DNA of 64,000 bases, from assembly GCA_000814665.1 (NCBI GenBank), contig JWIH01000012.1:124001-188000 (forward strand), given 5' to 3'. A program made the translations under genes and the position numbers. Below the pieces are notes generated by a model that saw nothing but the letters and a program-made list of their open reading frames with translations, was not told where the DNA came from and did no database searches. Each line of letters starts with the position of its first letter. The stretch's first letter is position 1. Source of the DNA: Pseudoalteromonas flavipulchra NCIMB 2033 = ATCC BAA-314. Its GTDB lineage: Bacteria > Pseudomonadota > Gammaproteobacteria > Enterobacterales > Alteromonadaceae. Of this stretch, positions 1 through 9,790 are shown piece after piece.

Positions 1-1064
1 AATGTATCAAATAGAACATCTAATTGTTCATTAGCCTTCAATTCCATTAGTTTTTTAGTCTTTATATCTGAACATTCAAATGAAATATTTTGAAGTGGTA
101 ATGTATCAACATCTAGAAAAAACACTGCCGCTAATGCAGGGTACTCTTCAATAACATATTGGATTTTTTCTTCTGCAATATCGGGTCTTGTAGAATCTAC
201 CATTTGCAAACACTCTGTTAGGCTTCTATAAAGAGCTACGTGCGGATTAAGGGAACACCCAGCCCCCCATTTAGGTAGGAACTCCCTAGAACTGGGGTTA
301 TGACACATTGTTAAAAACCAACTAATATTGTCGGAATTAGTTAGAGTTATAGTAGTAACATCCAAGTCAACACTCCTCTCCTTTATTGTTGAGTATATTT
401 TTTTAGACTCCAAAGGAAATGATGCTGGATTTACAATTGAAAAGTGGGCGTCAGAATCTATACCTAGAAGATTTAAGTAAAGCAACGACGTGTAATGTCT
501 CTCCAAAAGCTCTAGTGTACCATGAAGAATTGCATCTATTTTAGTTGCACCAAAAGCTGTTCCTGATGTAGTTGAGTATTTAGTAAAAAACTCCTCCGCT
601 TCAGACAACTCAGCCTTGTTATTGTAATAATTATGATTCACAAGGCAGTGAGGTATATAAACTTCTTTATCAAATTCGCTATATGCATCAAATTTTACAA
701 ATTCTAATTCGTCAAATCCATTTAACTTTGATGCATGATCTAACAATGTATCAAAGTTGTAGTTTTTACATTGACCAAAGTAAATTTGTTTTTTTTCACA
801 ACAGTCCAAAACTAAAAGTAAGTGCTCGATACACTCACCGTAAGCACCAATTTTAGAATTACATCCTTTTCCAAGCCCGTAAGTTAATTCTTTACCAGCA
901 GCCGTTTCTGCATAACAATAATCCACATAGTTTTCTCTATATGTTTTTAGTTCTATACCATAAGTTGACTGGATCGAATTACATACAAGTTGAATTAATT
1001 CTTTTGTTCTTTTAGGCAATATGGATCTTTCATATTGAGCGATACTTTCGTTGTTACAAGACAT
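1..1064 (-). CDS. YcaO-domain protein, 3' end cut by window edge
   Basis: An open frame on the minus strand runs from an ATG at 1064 to the window edge without a stop (about 354 residues visible). It shows YcaO hallmarks: a glycine/lysine-rich stretch GLGKGCNSKIGAYGECIEHL near residue 60, and a second acidic helix containing LELLERH near residue 180. YcaO proteins use ATP to activate backbone amides for azoline or thioamide formation in RiPP biosynthesis, or act on ribosomal protein S12 or tRNA-related substrates. I chose 1064 over an in-frame ATG at 1070 because AGGG lies 8 bases upstream of it and only 2 bases upstream of the other. It starts 11 bases after the stop of the NTF2-like gene, so the two are probably one operon. 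No cyclodehydratase partner is visible inside the window; it could lie to the left. Confidence 0.72.
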   Translation of the reverse strand, partial: MSCNNESIAQYERSILPKRTKELIQLVCNSIQSTYGIELKTYRENYVDYCYAETAAGKELTYGLGKGCNSKIGAYGECIEHLLLVLDCCEKKQIYFGQCKNYNFDTLLDHASKLNGFDELEFVKFDAYSEFDKEVYIPHCLVNHNYYNNKAELSEAEEFFTKYSTTSGTAFGATKIDAILHGTLELLERHYTSLLYLNLLGIDSDAHFSIVNPASFPLESKKIYSTIKERSVDLDVTTITLTNSDNISWFLTMCHNPSSREFLPKWGAGCSLNPHVALYRSLTECLQMVDSTRPDIAEEKIQYVIEEYPALAAVFFLDVDTLPLQNISFECSDIKTKKLMELKANEQLDVLFDT

Positions 1065-1074
1065 AAACATATCC

Positions 1075-1614
1075 CTATAGAGTCGGACCACCACTATCTG
1101 ATATTAACTTCCAGCCATCTTTTGTTTTACTCCATGTTTCGCTTATTTGACCACATTCAACAACTCGATTGTTATCGCTACCAAAGAAATCCCAAGTGTA
1201 CTCATATACAATTATTGAAGTATTATTAGATTTATTAACCGCAAGCGGGTTAATACGAACATAATTTGTAGCGCGCCTTTCCGCACCTATTTGTGTAAAC
1301 AAAACCGCCGCCTCTTTCGTTACAACTGAACCGTCAGGGCCAAAGGTTCCAATGAAATCATTTGAAATGACCTCATCAGAATCGTCTTTTTGTCCAATCA
1401 CAGACTCCCACAGTTTAGTGAAAGCAGAAACTAAATCAGGATCTAACGACTTTAAGCTTTCTTGATGAACAATTACTTTAGTAGTCAACCGATCAAAAAA
1501 ACTTTTTTCAACAAAAGTCATCCCACCCATTTCTGAAGAGGGTGAGTTTTCTACATCATTTGAAACGAATAGTGCTCTGGCTTTATGGTCATGTTTTCCA
1601 TGTCTTCTTCCCAT
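1075..1614 (-). CDS. NTF2/SnoaL-like small protein upstream of YcaO gene
   Basis: The product is 179 residues. The C-terminal half (alternating beta-strand pattern, IIVYEYTWDF, then ETWSKTKDGWKLI) resembles the NTF2-like/SnoaL fold, which usually binds a small ligand or forms a structural dimer. The N-terminus is basic and His-rich (MGRRHGKHDHKARALF). A longer frame reaches 1698 from a TTG, but the ATG at 1614 has a TAGGA-type ribosome site about 9 bases upstream and is the better start. It is directly followed by the YcaO gene, so a role as YcaO partner or substrate is possible but unproven. I do not recognise a specific family. Confidence 0.5.
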   Translation of the reverse strand: MGRRHGKHDHKARALFVSNDVENSPSSEMGGMTFVEKSFFDRLTTKVIVHQESLKSLDPDLVSAFTKLWESVIGQKDDSDEVISNDFIGTFGPDGSVVTKEAAVLFTQIGAERRATNYVRINPLAVNKSNNTSIIVYEYTWDFFGSDNNRVVECGQISETWSKTKDGWKLISDSGGPTL

Positions 1615-1815
1615 CTGAATTTTCCTATTTGCTTTGTTGAGTATATTTTTGATTGATTTATGAACAACCAGTATGGTTTTCACATTAAAAAAATTCAAAT
1701 TTTTTTTAAGACAATTACTTAAAGTTAGAAATGAGCACTCCGTTAAAGCCAGCCTAAACTAAAAAAAGACTGTCAGGTTTGATTGAGTCCTATTAATCGA
1801 AACAAATAGATCAAG

Positions 1816-2049
1816 TTAAAAATTATTCAACATACCTTGTTCGGCAAGAAGCAAAGCTGATCGAGGTAACTCAGAAAGTTTACTCCTTAGGTAACCATGA
1901 TCATTGACCAACCTTCCTATTTCTGTAATTGACATTGAAGACAAATCGCCTAAGTTTCTAATGCTTTCTGCAATCCGCAGATCTTCTTTTTCCCAATCCT
2001 TAGAAGGAGCCACTGCTTTTATTTGCTTAGGCAATACTTTATCTATAAG
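1816..2049 (-). pseudogene. C-terminal stump of a TnsD/TniQ-family protein
   Basis: The minus-strand frame reads LIDKVLPKQIK then DWEKEDLRIAESIRNL and SELPRSALLL before its stop. This follows the C-terminal end of the complete TnsD at 19230-20813 closely in order and spacing (TILPTAIK, then DWKERDRKLSKQLGDLL, then HKLPTAMTII). The frame stays open up to base 2049, exactly where the IS3 element begins, so the rest of the gene was lost at the IS boundary. The missing 5' part is not found on the other side of the IS. Only about 77 residues of an expected 500 remain. This is evidence that an earlier Tn7-like element occupied this area. A short ORF of 72 codons from a TTG at 2034 is not expected to be a functional gene. 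Confidence 0.72.
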
Positions 2050-2380
2050 TGTTGTGGTTCAATAAACCCGGACACTATTTTAGGTGGTATCATTACCACT
2101 CAACTAGAGGTGTCCAATGGCAAGAAAACGTCGAACATTTAGTAAAGAATTCAAACTTGAAGCAGCTTGTTTAGTTTTAGATAAAGGCTACTCCCTCCAA
2201 GATGCATGTCACTCTTTGGATATTGGTGAAACCGCCTTAAGGCGCTGGGTACAGCAGCTTGAGCGAGAACGAAACGGTGAAACGCCTACGTCTAAAGCGT
2301 TGACCCCTGAACAGCAAAAGATTCAAGAGCTTGAAGCCAGGATCAATCGCTTAGAGCGAGAAAAATCGATACTAAAAAAG

Positions 2381-3286
<906 letters not shown>

Positions 3287-3296
3287 CCACTACACA

Positions 3297-5099
3297 TTAA
3301 ATTAGAGGAATATCAAAATAGGTATTTCTTCCAAAAGCCCCCTTTAGCTTTAGCTGGACTATAGAATTTAAGTAGGTATCTAAATCAGTTTCAATTGATG
3401 TTTTGACTTTATCGAGTGAAGTATATGCCTTGATAGCGGCACGGGTGTCATGAAGCATGAAAGGACTGCTTTTTTCTACCCCTGCTGTTTGTCCTCTCAT
3501 CCAGTAGACTTTAGCTCCTTGCAAAATATTCCTAAAAAGATTCCACTCATAGAAGTGAATCCCATTATATTCATAGAAGTTTAAGAATGGGAGGTTATGT
3601 AAAAATATAAAGTGCGAGTTATCATCGGTTGCCTTTTCTAGCCCTTCAAACTTTCTTTGATTCAATTTCTTCCTAATACTTGGATGATTGAGGTTATCTT
3701 TGAAAACTCTTAATTGACGTTCATAATCTTTTAAAATTCCAGTTGTTAGTTCCCAGCAGCGTTCAGAGTAGAATTTAGGAAGCCATTTAGTTCGATACTT
3801 AACTTGGACAAAATAAAATTGTTCGAAAAGTTGATCTTCAATAACTAAGTCAATGTCGTAGCCTTTTATTTCAGCGTTATTATTCGGGTTAATACTTGGA
3901 TATATTTTAAAACGCTTTACATCAAGATTGCTCAAGTAGTGATAGATGTAATCTCTTTCGAAAACATCACCAAATTTAATAAGCTCTTTTTTCAAGCTTT
4001 CTTCCTGACTATATAATTTGGAAGCCATGTAAGTTATATGACGTGTCGCTAGCTCAAAACCTAGGTTGCCAGCTTTAAACGAAGAGCCATCAAACCGGAG
4101 TGCATCAAAATGAGCACCTTCAAGCTTGTTTAACTTCGGTAAATTGCTAATCAAAAAGTTGAGTGATTCAGATCTACAAAGGTTGTTTTCTATGAAAAAG
4201 CTCACTGGTATATCAAATCCCTTAAGCTTGAAACACTCAGTAAATGTCATGACAGCAATACATTCTCTAATGAAAAGGAAGTGTTTGGAGGATTTAGCGG
4301 ATTTAGACAAGAACATTGGCTTTATTGAGAGAACTTTATCGAAAACTTGATCAATAATCTCGCTTGCAACTTCTAGTTGCACATATCTCCTGTTCATTGA
4401 AGACGTTGCTTTGCCTAAATACCCTTGGTCTGCATGGTTGGATTTATCTTCTAGTAATTCGGATAACCCATGAGCAACATGGAATTTTTCGGCAGGCTCC
4501 GCCAATTCTAGTTTAAACCCTTCTTTCAACTTTCTAACATTAATATACCCAGACTTAATGAATACATAGATTTCACTTAAGAGCATTGACGATATTAATA
4601 TCGAACTATCAATACCTAACAATATCTCTCTCTTTATTTTGTACCGCTCTGATATTCGATCAACGTGATAACTAAATGTGATTGCAATTTGACGGTCTAT
4701 ATAATTATATATTGAGCTTTTATATGACTCATCTGACGCATTGTCTTTATCCACTGCCACTATCAGCCTGAAATACTTTCGAATTTTTTCTAATATTTTT
4801 GAGCTATCGGCCTCATAACATTCTTTCGTAGGGGCGTTTTTAATCTGATATATTTGTTTTTCAGCAAGACACAAACTCCTGAAAAGAAAATTTTCAAATA
4901 TACGAATATCACTTCGAAATGGGATTAATGTGTTTAAGACACTTCGTACACGATCACCTAAAGTATCAGAACTCATGCCTAGGATATCCCTATTTTTAAT
5001 AGGATCTAACGCAAACTTCACTAAATCATTGTCTATTCCATGATATATCAAATGTATAACCCACCTTGAAAATTGATTGACACTCAATAGATAAATCAT
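3297..5099 (-). CDS. Uncharacterised 600-residue protein with a PD-(D/E)xK-type nuclease motif
   Basis: I do not recognise the family. In the C-terminal third (about residues 390-450) there is a pattern typical of PD-(D/E)xK nucleases: an acidic helix (VFERDYIYHYL), then GYDIDLVI, then FYFVQVKYR, where a Gln replaces the usual Glu before the catalytic Lys. The N-terminal two thirds are mostly helical with no clear motif and no signal peptide or membrane span. It is transcribed away from the WYL regulator with 39 bases between the two start codons, so the WYL protein probably controls both. The context (Wadjet-like operon and nuclease-STAND gene) suggests a defence effector. The 3' end abuts the IS3 element. 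Confidence 0.6.
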   Translation of the reverse strand: MIYLLSVNQFSRWVIHLIYHGIDNDLVKFALDPIKNRDILGMSSDTLGDRVRSVLNTLIPFRSDIRIFENFLFRSLCLAEKQIYQIKNAPTKECYEADSSKILEKIRKYFRLIVAVDKDNASDESYKSSIYNYIDRQIAITFSYHVDRISERYKIKREILLGIDSSILISSMLLSEIYVFIKSGYINVRKLKEGFKLELAEPAEKFHVAHGLSELLEDKSNHADQGYLGKATSSMNRRYVQLEVASEIIDQVFDKVLSIKPMFLSKSAKSSKHFLFIRECIAVMTFTECFKLKGFDIPVSFFIENNLCRSESLNFLISNLPKLNKLEGAHFDALRFDGSSFKAGNLGFELATRHITYMASKLYSQEESLKKELIKFGDVFERDYIYHYLSNLDVKRFKIYPSINPNNNAEIKGYDIDLVIEDQLFEQFYFVQVKYRTKWLPKFYSERCWELTTGILKDYERQLRVFKDNLNHPSIRKKLNQRKFEGLEKATDDNSHFIFLHNLPFLNFYEYNGIHFYEWNLFRNILQGAKVYWMRGQTAGVEKSSPFMLHDTRAAIKAYTSLDKVKTSIETDLDTYLNSIVQLKLKGAFGRNTYFDIPLI

Positions 5100-5102
5100 G
5101 AT

Positions 5103-5129
5103 ATGTTATCATCAAAATGATTACAACAT
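5103..5129. promoter_or_regulatory. Imperfect inverted repeat between divergent genes, candidate operator
   Basis: The 39-base gap between the nuclease and WYL start codons contains ATGTTATCAT, CAAA, ATGATTACAACAT: an imperfect palindrome. WYL-domain regulators commonly bind next to their own gene, so this is a candidate operator, but the region is AT-rich and such repeats arise easily. Confidence 0.3.
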
Positions 5130-5138
5130 GAGTTCATT

Positions 5139-6032
5139 ATGAATATGTTTCTTGATAAGGGAGTCAGCTACGTACAAAAGCAGAGGCTTGCTTATATAGA
5201 CTTCTTACTGATGTTTAGAGGCTACTTTAGCAGAAGTGATTTAACAGCGAAGTTCGAAATGGGAATGGCAAATGCAACTCGTGACATTGCCCTTTATAAA
5301 GAGCTATCGCCAAATAATATCGAGCTTGAAAACTCTACAAAACAATATTTACAGTCAAAGAACTTTAAACCTCTTTTTAATCATGATGCGAAAAAAACGC
5401 TAGTAAAGCTCGCTAACGATATTACAGATGGCTTTGATGCTATCGGTGATATTAGCTTCCCAATTGATGCGCCAAGTCAGCTTAATATTCCTGACATATT
5501 TATTGTTGCCAAGCTTGTACAAGCGATTCTTAATAAGAAGCCTGTAAATGTAATTTACACATCCCTTAGCAGCGGCTCTGCCTCTAGAGAGTTGATACCT
5601 CACTCTATAGTTGATAACGGACTACGCTGGCACGTGAGAGCCTTTGATAGAAAAACAAAGTCATTCAGAGATTTTGTGCTTACTCGCGTAAGCAAAGTTA
5701 CTATTAAAGACCAGATTATCGAGCCATATGAGGACAAGTTAGAGGATCATCAATGGATGAGAATGATGCCGTTACAGCTAGTACCCCACCCTAAAAATGT
5801 GCAGCACCCTACTGCAATCGCAATGGACTATGGGATGGATAACGGTGTTCTTGAGTTAAATGTAAGAGCTGCACTGGCAGGATATTTACTTAGACGATGG
5901 AATGTGGATTGTACCTTAAATGCGGAGCTGTCTGGTGGTGAATATCAGTTATGGCTTAAAAATAGGCAAACTCTATATGGAGCAGAGAATCTTGCCATTG
6001 CTCCCGGTTATCAGCAGTCAGAGGACGACTAA
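5139..6032 (+). CDS. WYL-domain transcriptional regulator
   Basis: The 297-residue protein starts with a winged-helix-like segment (QKQRLAYIDFLLMFRGYFSR, then a recognition helix containing MANATRDIALYKEL) and has a WYL-type ligand/nucleic-acid sensing domain in the middle (VNVIYTSLSSG, then LRWHVRAFDRKTKSFRDFVL, residues about 135-190). WYL regulators control many phage-defence operons and often respond to nucleic acid ligands. Its stop codon overlaps the start of the next gene (TAATG), so it heads the Wadjet-like operon by translational coupling. It is divergent from the nuclease gene at 3297-5099. Confidence 0.82.
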   Translation: MNMFLDKGVSYVQKQRLAYIDFLLMFRGYFSRSDLTAKFEMGMANATRDIALYKELSPNNIELENSTKQYLQSKNFKPLFNHDAKKTLVKLANDITDGFDAIGDISFPIDAPSQLNIPDIFIVAKLVQAILNKKPVNVIYTSLSSGSASRELIPHSIVDNGLRWHVRAFDRKTKSFRDFVLTRVSKVTIKDQIIEPYEDKLEDHQWMRMMPLQLVPHPKNVQHPTAIAMDYGMDNGVLELNVRAALAGYLLRRWNVDCTLNAELSGGEYQLWLKNRQTLYGAENLAIAPGYQQSEDD

Positions 6033-6826
6033 TGTACGACAAAAGAATTGGTAAGTATCTTCAAAATATTGAGCAATCCAAAGCAATTGATTACTCGAAA
6101 TTTCTCGCTTTATTACCTGAAAAAATATCTGAGGAAGTTAAAGATAAAGCGACTATAAATTTTCTTGGTAAAGGTTCCGTAATCGTTAGAATTTCTTGTG
6201 AGCAGCTATTAGAAAAATTACGCTCATTGACGATAGAGCCTTCAAGTCGCATTGATGCTACATTGCAGGGTGATTCTCATAAAGTAAATACATCGACTAG
6301 CTACTTGTTGGCGTACCATCAGTCTACTCTTGATGTTCATCCCGATACGATTATCAGTTGTAATGGTGAAACACATCTGAGATTCCAACCGAAAAAACGT
6401 CTAGTTATTATTGAAAATGCTGAGCTTTTTTTCGCAAGAGAAACTCTATTTTCGCAAATGAACAAAGCGTTCTCTCTTTCCTTGTCATTTGAAAACACAG
6501 ATTTGATATTTGGTGCCGGAAATCAAATATCCAATAAGCAAAACTATACATTTATCAATCAGTATGAATCGATTTTATGCTTCTTTGACTACGATTTTGG
6601 CGGTTTGAAAATATATAAGGCAATGCGAAATATGGTAGGAAACAAGGCTAAATTCTTAGAGCCTAACTCAGATAATTTAAATGAATTCTTCATAAAAAAA
6701 CCGAAGAATCACGAACAATACGCAAAGTCGTTAGAAGCTGCCAACAATCTCGGCTTAAGCAAACTATATAGCTTGTTTGAAGCAAAAAAATCATTCATGG
6801 AACAAGAAGCTTTGTTGGCGTTATAA
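6032..6826 (+). CDS. JetD-like Toprim nuclease subunit of a Wadjet/Mks-like system
   Basis: The 264-residue protein carries a Toprim-like core: RLVIIENAELFF with the acidic residue at E128, and ILCFFDYDFGGLKIY with D186 and D188. The same pattern ends JetD/MksG proteins, the nickase-nuclease that cuts plasmid DNA trapped by the SMC complex. It is shorter than the JetD proteins I know (about 380-400 residues), so the N-terminal arm is reduced. The start codon overlaps the regulator's stop. It precedes the SMC gene, whereas the usual order places JetD last. The role is inferred from motif and neighbours. Confidence 0.7.
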   Translation: MYDKRIGKYLQNIEQSKAIDYSKFLALLPEKISEEVKDKATINFLGKGSVIVRISCEQLLEKLRSLTIEPSSRIDATLQGDSHKVNTSTSYLLAYHQSTLDVHPDTIISCNGETHLRFQPKKRLVIIENAELFFARETLFSQMNKAFSLSLSFENTDLIFGAGNQISNKQNYTFINQYESILCFFDYDFGGLKIYKAMRNMVGNKAKFLEPNSDNLNEFFIKKPKNHEQYAKSLEAANNLGLSKLYSLFEAKKSFMEQEALLAL

Positions 6827-6841
6827 GAAGGAATTAAAACA

Positions 6842-9790
6842 TTGTCTCATCAATTTAATTTTGTATTAAAGAAGCTGGTATTGGTAGATTCGGCTGGTTT
6901 TTGTTACTCGGAGATAGAGCTAGATAAACACACAATATTACTCGGCGAAGGTAACGTTGGTAAATCAAGCCTTCTTAATTGTATTCGTTTGTTTCTGTTG
7001 CCAGAAGTCAACTTCAATCGAGCAAAAGATAAGTTCAATTTCAAAAGTTCAAATGGCTATGAATATGATAAAAACGAGTCATTTGGGCATTACTTCCCTA
7101 GCAAGTACTCGCATTTAATTATCGAAGTTGAGAAAGTTATCGCAGGCAAACTATACACTCACTGTCAAATCCTAAATAGAGGCAAGAACCTTTCATTTGA
7201 GCGTATTTTCACTGCTTTGCCATACCAAGAAATTCAGCATTTATTTTGGCAAGTAGAGGAAGAGGACGAACATAACATCGGCTCTAGAGTAGAAAAGCTA
7301 TCTACTCAAGATGTGTTCACCAAAATTAAAGCCAAAGATAAGCACTGTATTTCTGTCAGAGACCCTCAAAAGTTGAAGGATTTGATGTATGCGCGAGACA
7401 TACTATCTGAAACTGAAATGCGCTATAGCCTTTTTCCACTCAATGATGCATCTGACGAAAACGTAGAGTCGTTGAGAGCGTTAATTTTAATGCTTTTCGA
7501 TATGGAAACATCAAATGAGGGGGTTGCTAAAGCGGTTGCTAACATTGTTGAGTCAGAGAAAAAAGAGACAAGCGATGCGCTGAACTTTGATATTCAATCC
7601 TTTTTAGCAGCGCATGACTCTCTTAAGCTTGAAGAGCAAAAATTAACTGATATTGAAAATAAGACAAAAGAGTTTGAGGCCCTTGAAACTAACTTTGCCA
7701 AATATAGGGAATTATCTGAAATAGAAAGTCGATTTGTTGATTTTTATCTACACCTCAGTAGTAAATTATACGAAGCCAATAGAGATGTGAATGGTTCGGC
7801 TAACAAAATCAAAGATTTTCAACAGCAATTAACACCTATTACCAATGAAATTAAGGAGATTAACCAGAACTTATTTACAGCTAATAAAATCATCAAGAGT
7901 TCAGAGCAAAATATTGCCAAAACTGAACACGCGATTGAAAAAGGAAATTTTGAGCTAGATCGCTATGTAGACATGACGCAAGCAGAAGTTATAGAGCTAC
8001 TTGATGAGGAGTTAATTGATACGCAAGAGAAGATTCAAGCTTACCAAAATACAAATGCTAGACGTATAAGAATTAATAAGCTTGAAACCGAAATTGCTCA
8101 GTATAGGTTGTCGAAACAAAATATTGAGCGGGAAATTGCCAATTCTGAATTTGCGATTCAAAAACAGTTGCCCAACGATACGCTAGATCTACTCAATTCA
8201 ATTAACAAGCGCTTAGTATTGGCAAATCCGGGCAAAGCACTGGAAAAGCATGAAGTAGATGCAATTGAGAGCTTTAAAGGTCTATTCACCGACAAAGGCT
8301 ATTTATATAACTTTTGGGGTCAAGAATTTAGAAAAGCTGATTCTAGAGCAACGCGCAACTTACAAAGAGAGTTAGAAGATATTGAAGCAGAACTCAATGC
8401 GGCAATAACGGAAAAGTCTGATCTTGAAAAGCAGGATACTGAAAACCCCTTAGTTATTGAGAAAAAGCTCCAAGAGTTGGGAAAAGAGTTGAAAGAAATA
8501 GAGCGCGTAAAAAAGGTTATATTTGAATTAAATGACAATATCAGCGCTTTAAAAATATACAATGGTCAGCTAGCCGAAAACCGTGCAGCTATTAATGAAT
8601 TTTCACCTCGGATTGCAAACCTATCAAAACAACAAGATGAGCTATCAGAGTTAATTGAAACTGAAAGACAAAAGTTAACAGCTCTAAAAGACGAGCAATC
8701 GCAATTATTGGGGCTAGAACATAACGCGAATGGCACGAAACAAGCGTATCCAAAAGTCCAAAAACAATTAGAGATACAAAGTACGGCTAATCATAACGCA
8801 ACTCTTACACCTGATTACTTATCTGCACTTCAAAGAGACCTGCAACAAGTGGATCAGTTGAGAGTGCAGATACTCGAAGGGCTACGAGATTTTGCTAGGG
8901 ACAAGTTTATCGACTTAGATGATGATCTTTTTAATTCAAGTCCAGTGCCTAGCACAATTCATCAAGCATACAACAACGTAAAACAGATTTATGATGAACT
9001 TGCAGGTCAATGGCAGTTACTTAAGTCTAAAACACGCTCTCATAATGAAAGTGTCAGTAACTATGTTGATATTTTAGAAAAGAACTTCGAGCATATTAGC
9101 CGCTTTGAGAATCAACTAAACCGCTCATTTGAAGGTATTTCAGTTAATGATTTAACTGAAATTGAAGTGTCTATTCATGTAGATCCGCGCTTTAAGAACC
9201 TCATTTCTGAAATTCACAAGAGTTATAACGAATTTAGCGACCATTCACTATCAGAGCAGTTTTATCTGAGGCTTCAAGCATTTAGCAATGCGTTTTTCAA
9301 AGATGGCGAGCGTAATAAGCTAGTGATGTCTGACGTAATCAAGAAAGTCAGTTATAGAGTTAAAAAAGATGGTCATGACAGTTGGCAAACGAAGCAACAA
9401 TCAACTTCTACAACTGCATTGATCAACCTTAAACTTGTACGAATATTACTCGCTAAATTACGAGCTGATAGCTGTATGGTGAAGCTGCCAGTGATAATGG
9501 ATGAAGCGGCAAATATCAATGTTAATCAATACGAATGGCTTTTAAGAGATATCAAGGACAGTGGTTTTTATCTGTTTACCGCAGGAACTCATAGCTCTGG
9601 TGCTGAGTTGGTTCACATGATCGGAAATCACTATGATGTTGATGCTTTAAAATCGGCAAAACCATACACAGCCGAGAGAGCACGAGTAGTTTGGGATGGC
9701 CCACAGTCATTTTATGACGAAGATGGCTTTGAATCATTTACAGAAGATGATCAGATTGAGCTTTTGGAAGGTGTAGATGAAACAATTTAG
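6842..9790 (+). CDS. SMC-like ATPase, JetC/MksB-type
   Basis: The 982-residue protein has a Walker A near the N-terminus (LGEGNVGKSSLLN, K41 S42), long heptad-rich coiled coils through roughly residues 240-720, and a C-terminal Walker B (LPVIMDEAANI, D887 E888) followed by an aromatic/H-loop segment (FYLFTAGTHSSG). This is the head-coil-head layout of MukB/MksB/JetC SMC proteins, which extrude DNA loops; in Wadjet this measures and selects small circular DNA. The signature motif is degenerate (QQSTSTTALINLK). The start is a TTG at 6842 with AAGGA eight bases upstream. It overlaps the next gene by 14 bases. Confidence 0.82.
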   Translation: MSHQFNFVLKKLVLVDSAGFCYSEIELDKHTILLGEGNVGKSSLLNCIRLFLLPEVNFNRAKDKFNFKSSNGYEYDKNESFGHYFPSKYSHLIIEVEKVIAGKLYTHCQILNRGKNLSFERIFTALPYQEIQHLFWQVEEEDEHNIGSRVEKLSTQDVFTKIKAKDKHCISVRDPQKLKDLMYARDILSETEMRYSLFPLNDASDENVESLRALILMLFDMETSNEGVAKAVANIVESEKKETSDALNFDIQSFLAAHDSLKLEEQKLTDIENKTKEFEALETNFAKYRELSEIESRFVDFYLHLSSKLYEANRDVNGSANKIKDFQQQLTPITNEIKEINQNLFTANKIIKSSEQNIAKTEHAIEKGNFELDRYVDMTQAEVIELLDEELIDTQEKIQAYQNTNARRIRINKLETEIAQYRLSKQNIEREIANSEFAIQKQLPNDTLDLLNSINKRLVLANPGKALEKHEVDAIESFKGLFTDKGYLYNFWGQEFRKADSRATRNLQRELEDIEAELNAAITEKSDLEKQDTENPLVIEKKLQELGKELKEIERVKKVIFELNDNISALKIYNGQLAENRAAINEFSPRIANLSKQQDELSELIETERQKLTALKDEQSQLLGLEHNANGTKQAYPKVQKQLEIQSTANHNATLTPDYLSALQRDLQQVDQLRVQILEGLRDFARDKFIDLDDDLFNSSPVPSTIHQAYNNVKQIYDELAGQWQLLKSKTRSHNESVSNYVDILEKNFEHISRFENQLNRSFEGISVNDLTEIEVSIHVDPRFKNLISEIHKSYNEFSDHSLSEQFYLRLQAFSNAFFKDGERNKLVMSDVIKKVSYRVKKDGHDSWQTKQQSTSTTALINLKLVRILLAKLRADSCMVKLPVIMDEAANINVNQYEWLLRDIKDSGFYLFTAGTHSSGAELVHMIGNHYDVDALKSAKPYTAERARVVWDGPQSFYDEDGFESFTEDDQIELLEGVDETI

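Noticed and set aside
1035..1229. 64-codon plus-strand frame over the end of the NTF2-like gene
   Set aside because: It lies antisense to two better supported genes and has no ribosome site.
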